A stretch of 64,000 nucleotides of DNA. Source: Gonatopus flavifemur (lineage: Eukaryota; Arthropoda; Insecta; Hymenoptera; Dryinidae). Shown piece after piece: positions 1 to 12,587 of the stretch (position 1 is the first letter of the stretch; each line of letters opens with the position of its first letter). The position numbers and the translations under genes were made by a program. The DNA is taken from positions 3,348,001-3,412,000 of the forward strand of contig JAFFJZ010000007.1 of the NCBI GenBank assembly GCA_018340375.1, in the 5' to 3' direction. Under the pieces are notes generated by a model. That model saw only the letters and a program-made list of their open reading frames with translations, did no database searches and was not told where the DNA came from.

Positions 1-57
1 ATTTCAAGATGATCGAATAATGGGAACGCAAAATATGCGCGTTCGCAAAATGTGCGC

Positions 58-67
58 GCGCACAGAC

Positions 68-107
<40 letters not shown>

Positions 108-122
108 GCACACACACGCACA
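58..122. repeat. CA-dinucleotide microsatellite
   Basis: A run of CA repeats with a few CG and GC interruptions. It follows a short alternating purine/pyrimidine stretch. It is a simple repeat with no coding content. Confidence 0.95.
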
Positions 123-795
123 GATACGAAACCAAAAATTGTCCTCGAGTATGGAGGAACATTTTGGTCTAAGAGATTTTGAGTTTGGAGTTTCGTATTA
201 GAACAACGTTACATAAATATTGGTGCAGTATCGTCTTTTTTTCACACATCAACATCCAACCAACTCCGATTCAGTACTGGCGTGGTTCTGTTCGTTTCCG
301 ATTTGAATATTCTTCAAACAGTATCAATTCGATATCAACCTAAGACTGTCTGTCCACGCGAACCAATACCGTCTGGAATCCGTCGAATATCTGGCACCAG
401 TTGAAGAGCAGTCATGACTCTGAGTAGGCACAATTATTTTTGTTGAAGCTGGGCAAATACAACTTTGCCGGCACCGCACCATTTGTTAATTTTGGCTATT
501 TCCACATGGGTATCTATATTCACATCGATCCGAAATGAATCATGTTCGTGAAATCCTCAAAAATGCAACGCACCCATATCAATAGTTACCCAGTAAACAC
601 ACACGTTGAAAAAACTGCACTATCGAACAAACGTTAGTCGTTTATTTTTTAATGTTGATTTTTGATTACACTTCGATGATGGAATAGATCTCTAGAAATT
701 ATGACGTTCGGTGACGTATTACTTACATTAATGATTCTAACCATTCTTAGGAGTCCTGGTGGGATTTGTCGGCTTTTTTTAAGGATTTCCAATGG
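123..795. other. unannotated AT-rich stretch
   Basis: No gene recognised. The motif TACCCAGTAAAC near 589-600 also occurs near 46139 and resembles the CCC-type ends of other elements in this window, but I could not find a matching opposite end. Confidence 0.5.
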
Positions 796-1058
796 CCCAC
801 CTAACACATCAGAGTCTTTGTAACGAGAACGTTGCTGCAACAAGCTGGTTGCGAGTAATTTCACACTCAAGTATGTAACAGGTTACATTACATCTGTTAT
901 ATAATTACATCATTGCCTCTACATTGTTGATATAGTCAACACAGAATATCAATATAAAAGACGTAATGTAACCTGTTACATGCTTGAGTGTGAAATTACT
1001 CGCAACCTGCTTATTGCAACAACGTTCTTGTTACAAAGACTGTGATGTGTTAGGTGGG
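796..1058. mobile_element. hairpin MITE, CCCACCTAAC ends
   Basis: Two arms of about 100 bp are near-perfect reverse complements: roughly 796-900 against 957-1058. Each begins CCCACCTAACACATC, with a short loop between. The dinucleotide GG flanks both sides and may be the target duplication. Short open frames in the arms mirror each other and are a by-product of the palindrome. The ends resemble those of the 14423-14942 element (CCCACTCAACATG). No transposase is present, so it is a non-autonomous DNA element. Confidence 0.8.
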
Positions 1059-3018
1059 GGATATTCAGATTTCTACCTAGACTTCCGCAATGAAGATCCT
1101 ATTATCATTTCAATATCTTTAGCTTTTGTCCCAGGTTCCTTGCACTCAATTAGAATTATAACAATCTAATTTATGTTCCCCACTCTTTTACGCGATAGAT
1201 TAATTTATTCCTTCTTCGGCAATGTTGATTCTTGAATAAATTTCAGTTTTATCTGAGGTATATTACCAATGAATCAAGACGTATTTATTGACCTGCTATG
1301 ATTTAATTATTGCTATTGATTGATCAATTCAACATTTTTCATAACTTTGAAATGAGTTGTTTGTTTTTTGTTGCAGGTAAGAATGGATGGTAATGACATA
1401 ACTCGTTAAACTTCAGAATGGACAGTGAAATCGGGTAAGAAATCAAGTTTATTACAGTGTTACAAATGCGCTGTGTATATATGTTCATCAATTACATGTC
1501 AACCTATTATTCCCAAATTATGCTCATTCAACACCAATTAATGTTATATTTTTATAATTAATACCAAATAATGTTCAATGTTTACATCACATTATCTTGG
1601 CATGTATATAAGTCCATCACCATTGTGTCAATATATACACTGCATTTCTAACATTGTAGTACATTGTAGAATCGATCATTGTGATTTATACGGTCAAAAT
1701 ACGGTTCTACAAAGCATAATTTTCCTGATTGTATGGTGGTAATCGATCACTTATACAAGATTCATTAATCGGCCCAACAATAAATCATTACTGTGCCACG
1801 TGTCAATTATATCCATTAACGGCTTATCAAGGATTGACTACAGGATAATAACTTGGATTCAATAAAGACGGTGAATAATCAGTCACGTATGAATTATATG
1901 GTTATGAAATAATTACCCAGTAATGAGCTGGAATGATTCCGACTCCTGGCTAAAACGTATGGTGTTCAAACTATTACACGTTGAAACATCGCAATCAGAA
2001 ATAATGTTGAGAAAATTAATATTAAATGAACAGAAAAATACATGATACACAGGAATCTAATATGTAACCTAATAATATTGCACACAATGATACAATATTA
2101 TCTTTAAACATTATAGCATGTAACACACCACATATTCAAAGACATCAGATTATCAACTACATTAATAGTGAGTGCTGAAATTGATAGAATTATTCAGAAC
2201 TTGTCATGAAATTATTGGATTCGTCGACAGTGAATACTGAAAAAGCATTGATTAATTCACCTACAAATATAATTGATAGTTTTACAATCAAGCAGTATCG
2301 GAATTGACAATTCTATCGACAATAATGGAACTACTAACCTAATCACCAGTCTGTAAATGAAAAAGAAAAAAAAAACAGTCAGAATATAAAAAATTTCATA
2401 TCTTGTTAGGAATGAATTCTGTATGAGAGATTTATTAAGTCTCTTGATTGTTTATTTATTCATTTCTTTTGATCCTCGGAGGCCCTCAACGATGAAATTC
2501 GAATATTTAAGATAATTGTGACTGCCCCCTGGCATGCATGTACCATGGGGCGCAACCCGACTCAACATGGGCCCCATCCTACTAATATGGGTCAAAATGG
2601 GGCCAGAGTCGGCTTGGATTCGTACACGCTGGCGTTAGATATGGAAGCGAAATCGGATAAATGTTGATTTGAGATAGGAATCTATAGTTGAGTATCTGTT
2701 ATATTCCTCCAATGTCGTGAAATTTCAAAAAATTCACATCCATATTGTATACCCGTACGACATATCGAATTGAAAATAACAATTAGATACGTGAGTTTTG
2801 AAATATTGTCATATTTCAGATCGTATCGATACGTGAAAATCACGTCTCAAACACATATCTAATACATGCAAATGTCTGCCTCAGATATAAGATTATTGCA
2901 ATGTTACAAACACGTGAATCATGAAATGTGAAATATGCCCTGAGAAAAAAAATTATCGACTTCATTCCCCCATTGGAATCGATCCTTAGACCTTCTGATC
3001 ACTGATCTTACTCATTTA
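1059..3018. other. unannotated AT-rich DNA with a GC-rich patch
   Basis: No gene or clear element found. A patch at about 2521-2640 is much richer in GC than its surroundings and carries CCATGGGGCGC and TGGGCCCCATCC words. These resemble the GC-rich words near 33060, 33430, 33770 and 43000-44250, so the patch may be part of an old repeat whose ends I cannot place. Confidence 0.5.
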
Positions 3019-3227
3019 CAGTATTGTGCGAATTAATGAAATCATTGTGAAATTCTCCAATATTCGCAGTTGGCAACACTATCCACACATTTGACAGCTG
3101 TCTAAGCATTGAAAACATAACCTCACCATAAGTTTACCTTTAAAGTTTTGTCAAAATATAATTTTTTACTAAATGAACTGTTTTTTCATTAAAACAGCTT
3201 ATGATTCCATTAATTCGCACAATACTG
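3019..3227. mobile_element. MITE, Tc1/mariner-type ends, TA duplication
   Basis: Inverted ends read CAGTATTGTGCGAATTAATG on the left, with the reverse complement on the right finishing at 3227. TA lies directly outside both ends (3017-3018 and 3228-3229). At 209 bp with no open frame it is a non-autonomous element. TA duplication and a CAGT start suit the Tc1/mariner group. Confidence 0.85.
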
Positions 3228-4400
3228 TACCTCTGAGCTACACATTTTTCATATAAAGTAACGACTTTTTGATGATTATAAGATACTCATAATTTCAGCA
3301 TGTATTAATATTTTATTAATTTCCGTTTCATCAAATGATTTTGTTGTTTCCATCCACATATAAGTTCATCGGGTTTTAAATAATTAAGATATAGGAAATA
3401 TACACATTAATCATATTTCATCTGATGATTACTTTTTGTCTAATTGAGAATAAGGAGTCATAATTTTTCTGAAAGTATACGGAATGTTACATTGAGATTC
3501 ACTACATAACCGCAAAAACAGAAATAACTGCAAGTATATTTCACCAAAAAAAAAAACAATTTCATAAATTAGATTATAATTTATAAGAATGATGACATGA
3601 TATTTTACATATATTTGTTACGTAAATGATAGACGAATCAACAACATATAACACTGCATATATCAGATAAATGTTATAGGCCATGTATTCCAAAACCATT
3701 GCCAAAACCAGTGATTCACATATTCAATACATGACATTTGAAATGAAATCCAATACAATGTGAATGCAATATTGATATGTGTGCTCATACAAACTCTAAC
3801 ATTTTCCTTTATTCTAAAGTTCTGTCGCATTCACAAAATTCATATTATTCACCACATTTATGTATTGAAATTTCTGAGGATCATGTTGTTTGTTGAGGTA
3901 CGAATCCACAGGCAGTTCCAGTACGATAAAACAATAAACAGATGACCGATACGGATTTCTCTATAGGGAAGTTGAGTTTTTAGCTCTTCTCATGTAATTT
4001 ACAATGCTTTTTCCAATTATCTTAATCACTCGAGGAATGAATCACTACAAAATCATGATTTTCTCATCATGCAAAATCTGTAGATAGTGTTCAAGAAAGC
4101 GTAGCTTTTTTTCTACTTAACGCAATGTAACTGTCGATTAAATCATTTCAACGGACTCATAGAACATGTTAGTTATCGATATCAAAGAAAACCAAGAAAT
4201 AACGTCCATGTAACACTGAACGATGTCTCGATGATTTTAGAATGGTTTGGCTCTCGTGACATTCGTAGAGGAGAATTACTGACAACTTAAGAGGATCTAA
4301 GCACATGTATTTGAAAATGTTCTCACTTTGTTCATGTGAAAAAACCATGTGAAGATTATATATGGTGACTATGTACAGATTATATATAATCCACTATATA
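3228..4400. other. unannotated AT-rich DNA
   Basis: No gene, RNA or element ends recognised. The 61-residue open frame at 3760-3945 looks like chance and has no family resemblance I can name. Confidence 0.5.
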
Positions 4401-4621
4401 CACGGAGAGAAATTTGTAGTTAAATTTACTATGTTATTATTGTTCCCGAGGAACAGACTGAACTATGACGGGTTCCCCCATAAAACATAGTAAATATGAT
4501 CAGCATTCTATTGTTGTACCATAGTAAAAATATGCCCTTCATAGTAAACTCCGACAGAATTCAGTCTGTTCCTCGGGAACAATAATAACATAGTAAATTT
4601 AACTACAAATTTCTCTCCGTG
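4401..4621. mobile_element. hairpin MITE, CACGGAGAG ends, TA/TATA duplication
   Basis: The left arm from CACGGAGAGAAATTTGTAG is matched by the reverse complement ending CTCTCCGTG at 4621. Arms run at least 65 bp with very few mismatches. TATA flanks both sides (4397-4400 and 4622-4625). A diverged relative lies at about 11345-11576. The CAC(T/G)GAGA end is shared with many elements here, including the large element at 17228-27021. Confidence 0.88.
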
Positions 4622-5680
4622 TATAGATTTGAAATATATAGTTCATGAGGAATATACTATACATACAATACACATGACAATTTTTTCCAAGAAACATGGT
4701 CTGAAATATATATAAGATCCAAAGTTAGGTTGAGAAAATCTTCAAACTCGAATTTGGTGTATATATTGTACACTATTAGTGCTATACATGGTGTATTACT
4801 TCAGAAAATTATTTATACTATAATATAAAGTATATAAAAAGATGTATATGGAATATAGTATATAACAGTATAGAAGATTCATATATGATTAGGAGCAGTA
4901 TAGCGTCCTAGTAAATCAGGATCTCATATCCCCTATATATAATGATATGAGTTTATATAACCCTAGTAAGAAGGAATTAAATATGCCGTATACATAGTTA
5001 TTAGCATTCACATATAGTCATATATGGTTATTTATGGAGCTATGTATGAAATTGGGAGTGACTATATACTATATAACTATAGATGACTATATATGAATTA
5101 CAATAATCCTTATATAAAATCCGATAATTATATATAGGGCACATATAATCCTTGTTTACTAGAGAAGTCAGTTGGAAGTTATGTCAGGACATATACGGTT
5201 ACATATAGTATTGTATATGGAATTTCATATAATGACCCCTAGTAAGAAATTACTCCCTCCCCCAAACGTTCGGGGTCCTAAGCACGTGCTCAGTCATGCC
5301 TATGCAATAATTCAGCCCTGGAGCAGCGAGAAATAAGAAAACGAAATAATACAAGAGAGAAGTTATAAGAAACGAAAATGGAAAAAACTTAGTAAAGAAC
5401 AAGAAATCATCCTATTAGTGAACACGTATGTGTGAACGAGAGCTGAACACGTATTGAGAAATGTCTCATGATTTGAATTTAGTTGGTCATTAAAATTGGT
5501 TGCAGATATTTTTGTTTTATCCTTACAAGTAACAGGGAGCTTCTCGATCGTTTCTGGAAACCAAAAATTTTCAATCTCCGAAATCAAAATAGACTTTCTT
5601 CATAGATGAAAAAGTTTCTCTGATTCATGCGAACACGCTAATGTCATCAGATTTTTTGATTCTCATGAAACTCATACCAC
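4622..5680. repeat. cryptic AT-rich repeat region
   Basis: From about 4630 to 5240 the sequence is dominated by short words such as ATATAGT, TATATGG and CTATATA in irregular order. The word CCTAGTAA recurs near 4905, 4960 and 5228. It reads as slippage-derived low-complexity DNA or a very old repeat. From 5240 to 5680 I see nothing further. Confidence 0.5.
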
Positions 5681-5800
5681 CACGGAGAAACTCCTACAAT
5701 ACTGAGTATTGTAGCCCACACGACTGGCTCGTGTTATGAAAAAAAAATCATTTCAACAGTACTAGTTACTGTAGTAACACGAATCAGTCGTGTCTTCGCA

Positions 5801-6903
5801 CACTGTAAAAAAATTTCACCGGAAAATTCCAGTACATGTACTGGAAGTCATTAACCTGTACATGTACCGGAAAATTTCAGCACATTTGTACTGCAAAAAT
5901 TCAGTGCAAACGTTATGGAATTTCCGCATCAAAACTGGAAATTTTCTGAGCCTCGGTACTGGAATTTTTCAGTACACGAGCTGGACTTTTCCAGGACATG
6001 TACTGGGAAATTAATGCTGAAAATATCCATGAAAATTGAAAAAAAATTGCTCACGCAAAGTGATTTCGCAGGGTCCTTGTGTTCCAAGATGATTGAGAAA
6101 CTTTTGATCGTTCATTTGGATGGACAGAAACTCATGTCTACCTAACAGGATTTGAACCCACACTTTTCTACCTGCCTACCAACTGAAACCTAAGACCTAA
6201 CCGATGAGCTATAGCGCGACATGTTGGAAGGCCAGCTTGGGTTACTACATATGCTTCATATCTAGAACACAAGAGGATAAGTCTTGGAAAAACCTCATAT
6301 ATCAATTTCATTGGCTACAATTACAATTATTATTCAAAATCTCAATCAGGAAATTTTTAATATAAAGACTTGAAATTTTTCCTGCCAGAAATGACGAAGT
6401 CCAATAGAAGTGGAAAATTTCAGTGCAAAAGTGATTAAATTCCGTTGCATAGCAACTGGAAAATTCCATCACACGACCTGAAAATTGCAGTTCAAAACCT
6501 GTATAATTCAATTGCATAGTAACTGGAAAATTCCATCACAAAACCTGAGAATTGCAGTTAAAAACCTGTATAATTCCAGTATACCAACGATTAGGTTTTT
6601 TTTTCTAAATTCCAAATTTTTTCTCAAGTCCTTTTTGAGGGAATATTTTTTTTTGGTGCACAAGAACTATAAAATTGTAGTACGAGCCGGTAAAATTTTC
6701 GCGAAATCATGGCAAAATTTCAGTACATCATCTCAAACTTGAAAATTCCAGTACAATGACTGAATTTTCAGTTATGCTTGGTAAATTTTCAGTAACGTAA
6801 CAACAAAATCTCTGTACATGTACTGGAATATCCATATTCCAGTACTAGCACTGGAAATTTCCAGTCCAGTTGCACAGTAAATTTCCAGTTTTTTTTTACA
6901 GTG
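5801..6903. mobile_element. nested element, CACTGTAAAAA ends, with palindromic GTAC words and a tRNA-like module
   Basis: Ends are CACTGTAAAAAAA at 5801 and TTTTTTTACAGTG ending at 6903. CA lies on both sides, consistent with a 2-bp duplication. Both subterminal regions are filled with variants of the palindromic words CCAGTACATGTACTGG and GGAAATTTCCAG. The centre carries a tRNA-like segment on the minus strand (6138-6220). Short open frames here are repetitive and look non-coding. Confidence 0.75.
6138..6220 (-). repeat. tRNA-like (SINE head-like) module
   Basis: Read on the minus strand, an A-box-like stretch TAGCTCATCGGTTAGG is followed after about 40 bases by a B-box-like GGGTTCAAATCC. 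The cloverleaf is poor and the middle is expanded with GGTAGGCAGGTAG words, so this is a tRNA-derived repeat rather than a tRNA gene. It resembles the module at 26319-26400; both share GGTTAGG, TTAGG and GACATGA words. Confidence 0.6.
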
Positions 6904-7179
6904 CAGTAGAGAGACGTTTCTCTACGCTATTCTCTACTGCGGAGACACGACTGATTCGTGTTACTACAGTAACTAGTACTGTTGAAATGATTTTTTTTTC
7001 ATAACACGAGCCAGTCGTGTGGGCTACAGTACTCATTATTGTAGGATTTTCTCTGTGATATTACAGTGATAGTTCCACAGTAGTTCCATATCCCATATAT
7101 CACGATCCCTTTAAAAGCATCCTACAAAAGTGTTTCTACTTTTTTTCAGATTCTCTCGAGGTGGAGAACATTGTTAAGA

Positions 7180-7700
7180 ATCAACTTTTGATGAACAAAT
7201 TACTTGAAAACAATGGAAAAACTTTTTTACGGGCTTCATAAAATAACGAAGCAAAAACGTTGTCCCATGTCCCTTGGCTCCAACTCATGAGGAACCTAAG
7301 TTCCTTGCTTTCGAATCATTCCCAAGGTATGGTATGCAATCGCTTGGAAATGGCTTGGCGGGTGAATCCTCATGCCAAACCAAGCTGTTTTTGCATTTGG
7401 CACGGATCCTCATCGATCCTCCAATTCAGCGTCTTCGAATGTTTTTGGCTTTCTTTCACGCAGGCGGTTGTCAACATCGAAATCAACGTTTTTGGAACGA
7501 CGAAACCAATCACGGCACGTTGTTTCACTCAGAACATTATCTCCATAAACTTTTTGGAGCTCTACATACGCTTCAGCCGCCGTTTTCTTCGAATGAAATA
7601 AGAAAATCAACACTTTCCGCAAATGACGATTATTTGGCACAAAAGCAGACATTTTCACATAATCAAAAGTATATGATGTCAAACAAAGTCACTAACGTCT
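7180..7700 (-). pseudogene. mariner transposase remnant (5' part, decayed)
   Basis: The minus-strand frame at 7410-7682 encodes a typical mariner N-terminus: a helix-turn-helix with KKTAAEAYVELQKVYGD, then ETTCRDWFRR and FEDAELEDR. After a stop at 7410, mariner-like residues continue in shifted frames down to about 7200: LDEDPCQMQKQL, QAISKRL, GMIRKQGT and VPHELEPRD. There are at least two frameshifts and three stops. The C-terminal half with the DD34D catalytic core is absent, and no clear terminal repeats were found. It is an old, 3'-deleted copy of a different lineage from the two intact mariners in the window. Confidence 0.85.
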
Positions 7701-8133
7701 ATTGACAAACAGCGAGAACTTAGTTGCACACTTAACACATTGTGCAACAAGTGCGCAAAGTGGGTGATTCTTGTAATCTCTCCGCTCGGGCAACAGGCTC
7801 CGCAGGAGTAGGAGTATCACCAACTTTGCGGACGAGTTGCAGATACTATTTTTCCTAACAGCGTGCAGAAAAGTGGGCTTAAGAAACCGTGCGGGAATGT
7901 GCTACTTCACACACGTAAAACAATGTGCAAAGTACACGCATGGCATCAGGAAAAAATAATTGCTTTTGAGTTTGGTTTCACATAAACAAGAAAGCCACAT
8001 GCGAATTAGCAGAGGTTTTTCATCTTCTGCATATCATATCCCTGATTAGCTTGTTTGAAAATTTTTGCATGTACTTGACGTTGATTCCAATACCCCTCAT
8101 GAAATGGCATGTCGAAAAGTTTGATGTGAAGAA
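7701..8133. other. unannotated stretch
   Basis: Contains words such as TGTGCAACAAGTGCGCAAAGTG that may be the decayed end of the neighbouring mariner copy. No gene seen. Confidence 0.4.
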
Positions 8134-9360
8134 CACTGGGAAAAAAAGACGAGTGATGCGGTGTTGGTCAAAGAGTCCATCACTGTTACTAACCAATCGG
8201 GTGTTACCAAGAGTATATCGCTATTGGTAGGAACAATAAAACACTTTAGATCACCAATTGTGTGTTACCAAGAGTATATCGTTATTGGTGGGCATAGTGA
8301 GACGCTGTTGGAAGCAAATAGAAACCTTAAAAGAGAGATGCCAAGTGTAATATTGGTGACAGTCAATAGTGCATTACTATTGTAACAAATAGTGAATCCG
8401 TAGTGTTTTCAATGTACCAGGAAAAATGTATTCTGATATTTTGATAATGAAAATACATCCGAGTTGTTTTTGCAGATGGTTTTATTATATATATAAGAAA
8501 TCAGTGAATTAATATGAATGAAGAACTATTTATCAAATATGATGTGATTTTCATTAAATGAACTTACTATGGGAAATATGAATACGCGATCAGAGTTAAA
8601 GAGAAATTACATTCAAATATATTTAAAAAATTATGTAATTAGGTATTTATTCAAATAATGTTTCAAAATATTGGAAGTTCTATCAGGAATCATAAAAACA
8701 TTTGTGCTATAGCTTCGAGATAAAGTGCAAGTGATGTGATTTGGCAATTGGAAGATCAGAATCAGATAGATTAGACATTATTAATTTATATTCCTTCACA
8801 AATGTTTCGATGATTCCTCATAGGACTTCTAATTTTTTAAAACATTATCTTAATAAATACCTAATTACATAATTTTTGAAATATATTCTCATGTGATTTC
8901 TCTTCAATTCTGATCGCGTATTCATATTTTCCATAGCAAGTTTATTCAACATCGTATTTGATGAATAGTTGTTCATTTATATCAATTTACTGATTCCTTA
9001 TATATATAATAAAACCATCTGCAAAAACAACTCGGATGTATTTTCATTATAAAAATGTCAGAATACATTTTTCCTAATACATTAAAAACACTACGGATTC
9101 ACTGTTTGTTACAATAGTAATGCACTATTGACTGTCACCAATATTACACTTGGCATCTCTCTTTTAAGGTTTCTATTTGCTTCCAACAGCGTCTCACTAT
9201 GCCCACCAATAACGATATACTCTTGGTAACACACAATTGGTGATCTAAAGTGTTTTATTGTTCCTACCAATAGCGATATACTCTTGGTAACACCCGATTG
9301 GTTAGTAACAGTGATGGACTCCTTGACCAACAGCGCATCACTCGTCTTTTTTTCCCAGTG
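8134..9360. mobile_element. 1.2-kb foldback element, CACTGGGAAAAAAAG ends
   Basis: Arms of about 570 bp (8134 to about 8705, and about 8795 to 9360) are close reverse complements around a loop of roughly 90 bp. The ends read CACTGGGAAAAAAAGACGAG. AAGAA stands directly outside both ends (8129-8133 and 9361-9365), which may be a 5-bp target duplication. Each arm has a direct repeat of ACCAAGAGTATATCG (near 8207 and 8267). The 74- and 91-residue frames found once per arm on opposite strands share the same sequence because of the palindrome. They match no family I know, so I do not call them genes. Confidence 0.85.
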
Positions 9361-9365
9361 AAGAA

Positions 9366-11344
9366 TCAGAAATTGGAAGAACAAGTGAATTTTATTCCGT
9401 TTGTGTGATCTGTTCCCCAGACTTCAGAAGTAATAAATGTACCCTAAACAATTATGAAACATCTTAGAACGAATCAAGTGAAACATTTCCATGTAGATCA
9501 TGCGCTATATATAGAACCGCGTATAGTGACGAGAGCGTGCCATGAGTCTGATGTATATGCATGCGCGCAAAGATATATGTATGTATAAATGTATATTTAG
9601 CTAAAAGAGGGCTGTGCCACGAAAATGTGTGTCACTAGTGTCTATGTTGCCTAACGGAATCTTGTCCCAGGGTGAAATCAACGTATGTCGTGGTCGTGGT
9701 CATAGAGTCGGTCTACGAGATATAATAAATAGTAATATATGTGCGTCGAGATTGTACATTATGTATCCATACATGTACACTCGTTCATATACCGTGTGTC
9801 GGCACGAGATGAATCATCGTTCTCCATCAGATGGTTCATTCAATGGAATTAAGTACAATATATTTTGATATCGATCATCAAGGTGGAGCACTGAAAAGAC
9901 CAAAAATTAATATTCGTTAACTTTGAAAAACACAACAGTAGTTAGGGCATGCGTACTTGGTACACAATACCTACGCGTCAAACTATATTTCTTCTTGTAC
10001 GATACATAAATACATGGTATATCCATGTATATTATTTGCAATACACCTACAGAGTTACTTATATTGGGTATCTAGTATCCAATCATATATGTATATGTAT
10101 TTAAGCATCGTTCTTTTATCGTGGTTTTGCGTTAAGGCATTGAATAAGTCGTACTTGACCTGCACCAACTATACATTCGAAATGTTTTTTGTATGAGTAA
10201 AAGTGTGTATTCTTGAATACATATGAACAAGGACGGTACGAAACACTCGTCCTCGCACCCACGGATCTGGGAGATAATCAACGGTGAATCAGGAACAAAC
10301 CGTTGTCGGGATAGTCGTTAGAGAGGTACACGATGGAAAGGGAAATAATAAAAGAAGGGGAGTTGAGTTTAGTGTCCCGACCCATGATCCTGTATAAATG
10401 AATTTCCACTATTCTTCATCCATTCTCCGATCTTTTATCTCAGGTTACGGAAGATGAACTGGAAGAAAGAAAAATAAAAATCTTTGCATAATTGTTTTAT
10501 GAAAAATGATGTATGTGTCTATATGTGCATATACGTACATGGAGTGACTCCCACTAAAGTAATCGTTCTCATCAGGCCTTCCGAAATTTCTTCCCTTTTT
10601 GAGATAAGTCCATCATTTGGTATTCAGGTAGGTATTACGTGACTCAGCAGCTAAAGCTAATCAGCTAAAGTTTGCGGCTTGGTAATTTCATCCCTCGTCA
10701 TTACACAATTTCCGTTTCGAACACCTGTGCCTTCTCTCGAAGTTATGTTATATACTGCCTTTGATGTTCCCTTGAACGTGTTTGTATACTATCGTGAAGA
10801 CAGTGAGCATTGAATGAGGATGGAACAGTCTTGTAATTGATATGTACATACATTTTCAAGCTTCAGGCTTGGGTTACGCTTCATGCGAGTATTGAATACG
10901 TGTTGTTGAATTGGAATCCACATGAGGTACAGATCAACCCTCAGATGAGCTACGAATCAGACCTAATTAATATGGTAGATGATTTGACAAAAACAGAAAT
11001 GATGTCATTTGGGCTGAACAAAGGGGAATACCTACGTTCTTTTGTGATTGAATGAGAAAAATTTGACGTCGTGTCTGAAAAGGTTTATTCCACATACTAT
11101 ATTCTGTGATTGACTCATATATTCGAAGATTAATGAGTATTGGATGTATAGAAAGAGAATAAGTCATGAATGTATGACAACGGTTCGATCTTGAAAAGAT
11201 AAGCGACATGTGTGAATATCAATACGTATTAAGGGCATCTCGAAGTCCTTAGAATTCTCAAATCTCTCTCCCTACACTTTCCTTGGAAATGATCGTATGA
11301 AATAATTTGTTTGTGCACATTCTTTAGAACATGAGGAACATGCG
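9366..11344. other. unannotated DNA, possibly unique sequence
   Basis: No element ends or recognisable gene. Several short frames (9614-9868, 9957-10196, 10837-11055) lack family resemblance and run through AT-rich, low-complexity sequence. This is one of the longest stretches without visible repeats and may be genuine host intergenic or intronic DNA. Confidence 0.5.
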
Positions 11345-11576
11345 TCATCAACAAATTATTCTTAATTTCATTATATTTGAATTTACAAATGGATTATTGT
11401 GATCGAGGAACAGACTGACTTCTGTCAGATTTCACTGTGAAGGATATAACTTTACTATGGAAAAACAATAGAACGCTGCTCACATTTACAATGTTTCATA
11501 GGAAATGTCGTTCAAAGTCAGTCTGTTCTTCGGCCGCAAATTTTCAATAGGAAATTTAACTACAAATATTTCTCCG
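11345..11576. mobile_element. diverged relative of the 4401-4621 MITE
   Basis: GATCGAGGAACAGACTGAC near 11401 pairs with CAGTCTGTTCTTCGGCCGC near 11520. The right end AAATTTAACTACAAATATTT then CTCCGTT matches the right end of the 4401-4621 element. The left end is eroded, so the start is approximate. Confidence 0.65.
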
Positions 11577-12359
11577 TTCATCCATTTTCTAGGAAAGTAG
11601 GGGGAGAAAGATATTTTCAACTTCCAAGGATTTTGAAATGCACTCAAAGAGGCAACAAGAAATTTTTAGTGTCTTTGATACTTCCTATCGAGTTAACCAG
11701 CGATTCATTACAAAATTCGAGTGCCATGAACCAGGACATAGATTCCGAATACCATGGTTAACTGCAGATCAAGGAATGTCGCTGCCCGTGTCACCGACTC
11801 TTGGTGGAGTGACCTTCTTCCAAACCGGGTAACTGTTGTGACTGAGTGAAGAATGGTACCGAAATGCGTCGTTATATATCCTGACTTGTATAGTCTTTTT
11901 TTCTGGGAGAGCGGTAACGACGTGCGACGACTGGTGGTTCGTCGTTGGTGGGCAAATCTAATCCATTAAGCATTATTGCCATTGTGCAATTCGTTCAATC
12001 AGTACTGAAGATGACTCAAGATTCCCAAAGTTTTGGAAGATAAAACATTGCAACTCTGTAGAATACAGAGAATACATGGAAACTTTAATTCACATCGAAT
12101 AAATTAATTCTTGCTAATGGTATTTTTATTTATTACTTCTCACGCCCTTGAGAATAACATCTGATTCCACTCTAGCGCTAATTAGCACTCGGAAATTGCA
12201 TATGTACTATGATCATGTAGGGTATATGTACAACGTTTTGGTGATACCAGGGTAATTTTGTCAAGTTTTTTTCTGCAATACCGAATGAGGGGGGGGGGGG
12301 TAGCTCAGGAGTATTCTCGCACTCCTGGGAGATTTTCAGTGGAGAACATTTTTTGTTCA
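11577..12359. other. unannotated DNA with a poly-G run
   Basis: No gene recognised. A run of about a dozen G lies at about 12289-12300, unusual in this AT-rich setting. The 64-residue frame at 11638-11832 resembles no family I know. Confidence 0.5.
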
Positions 12360-12587
12360 CACGGAGAAAAATAATTACTAATGACAAGCATCTGAGGACA
12401 CACATCTGGATTATATCAATTTTCCCTAGTCCCTAATATCCATAATTCAAGAAGTTTAATCCAGATTATGAGGATTATTATGAAGTTATCAAAGACTAGT
12501 ATCTCAGGGGTACAATCTAGATGCTTGCCCTCATATACTAACCCGTATAATATTTCTTATACCCATTAGTATCTGTTTTTCTCCGTG
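12360..12587. mobile_element. MITE, CACGGAGAAAAA ends
   Basis: Left end CACGGAGAAAAATAATTACTAATG is mirrored by CATTAGTATCTG then TTTTTCTCCGTG ending at 12587. CA occurs on both sides. Subterminal pairing includes CAAGCATCTGAGG against CTAGATGCTTGCCCTCA. It has no coding capacity. Confidence 0.78.

Larger units (their letters stand above)
5681..7057. mobile_element. outer foldback MITE, CACGGAGAAA ends, carrying a nested element
   Basis: The left arm (5681-5800) starts CACGGAGAAACTCCTACAAT. The right arm (about 6940-7057) is its reverse complement, ending CTCTGTG. Shared blocks include a CCACACGACTGGCTCGTG word. The loop is TAGAGAGACGTTTCTCTACG-like DNA. A second element (5801-6903) is inserted in that loop. 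I see no clear target duplication outside the outer ends. Confidence 0.8.

Noticed and set aside
58..122. CRISPR-like or regulatory repeat at the window start
   Set aside because: It is a plain CA microsatellite. No spaced direct repeats occur anywhere in the window, and the genome is eukaryotic.
7260..7705. Plus-strand frames of 113 and 143 residues
   Set aside because: They lie antisense to the decayed mariner transposase, whose motifs are clear on the minus strand.
8161..9384. Two near-identical small proteins on opposite strands (74 and 91 residues)
   Set aside because: They are the two arms of one palindrome, so identity follows from the foldback. The peptide contains internal DNA repeats and resembles no family.
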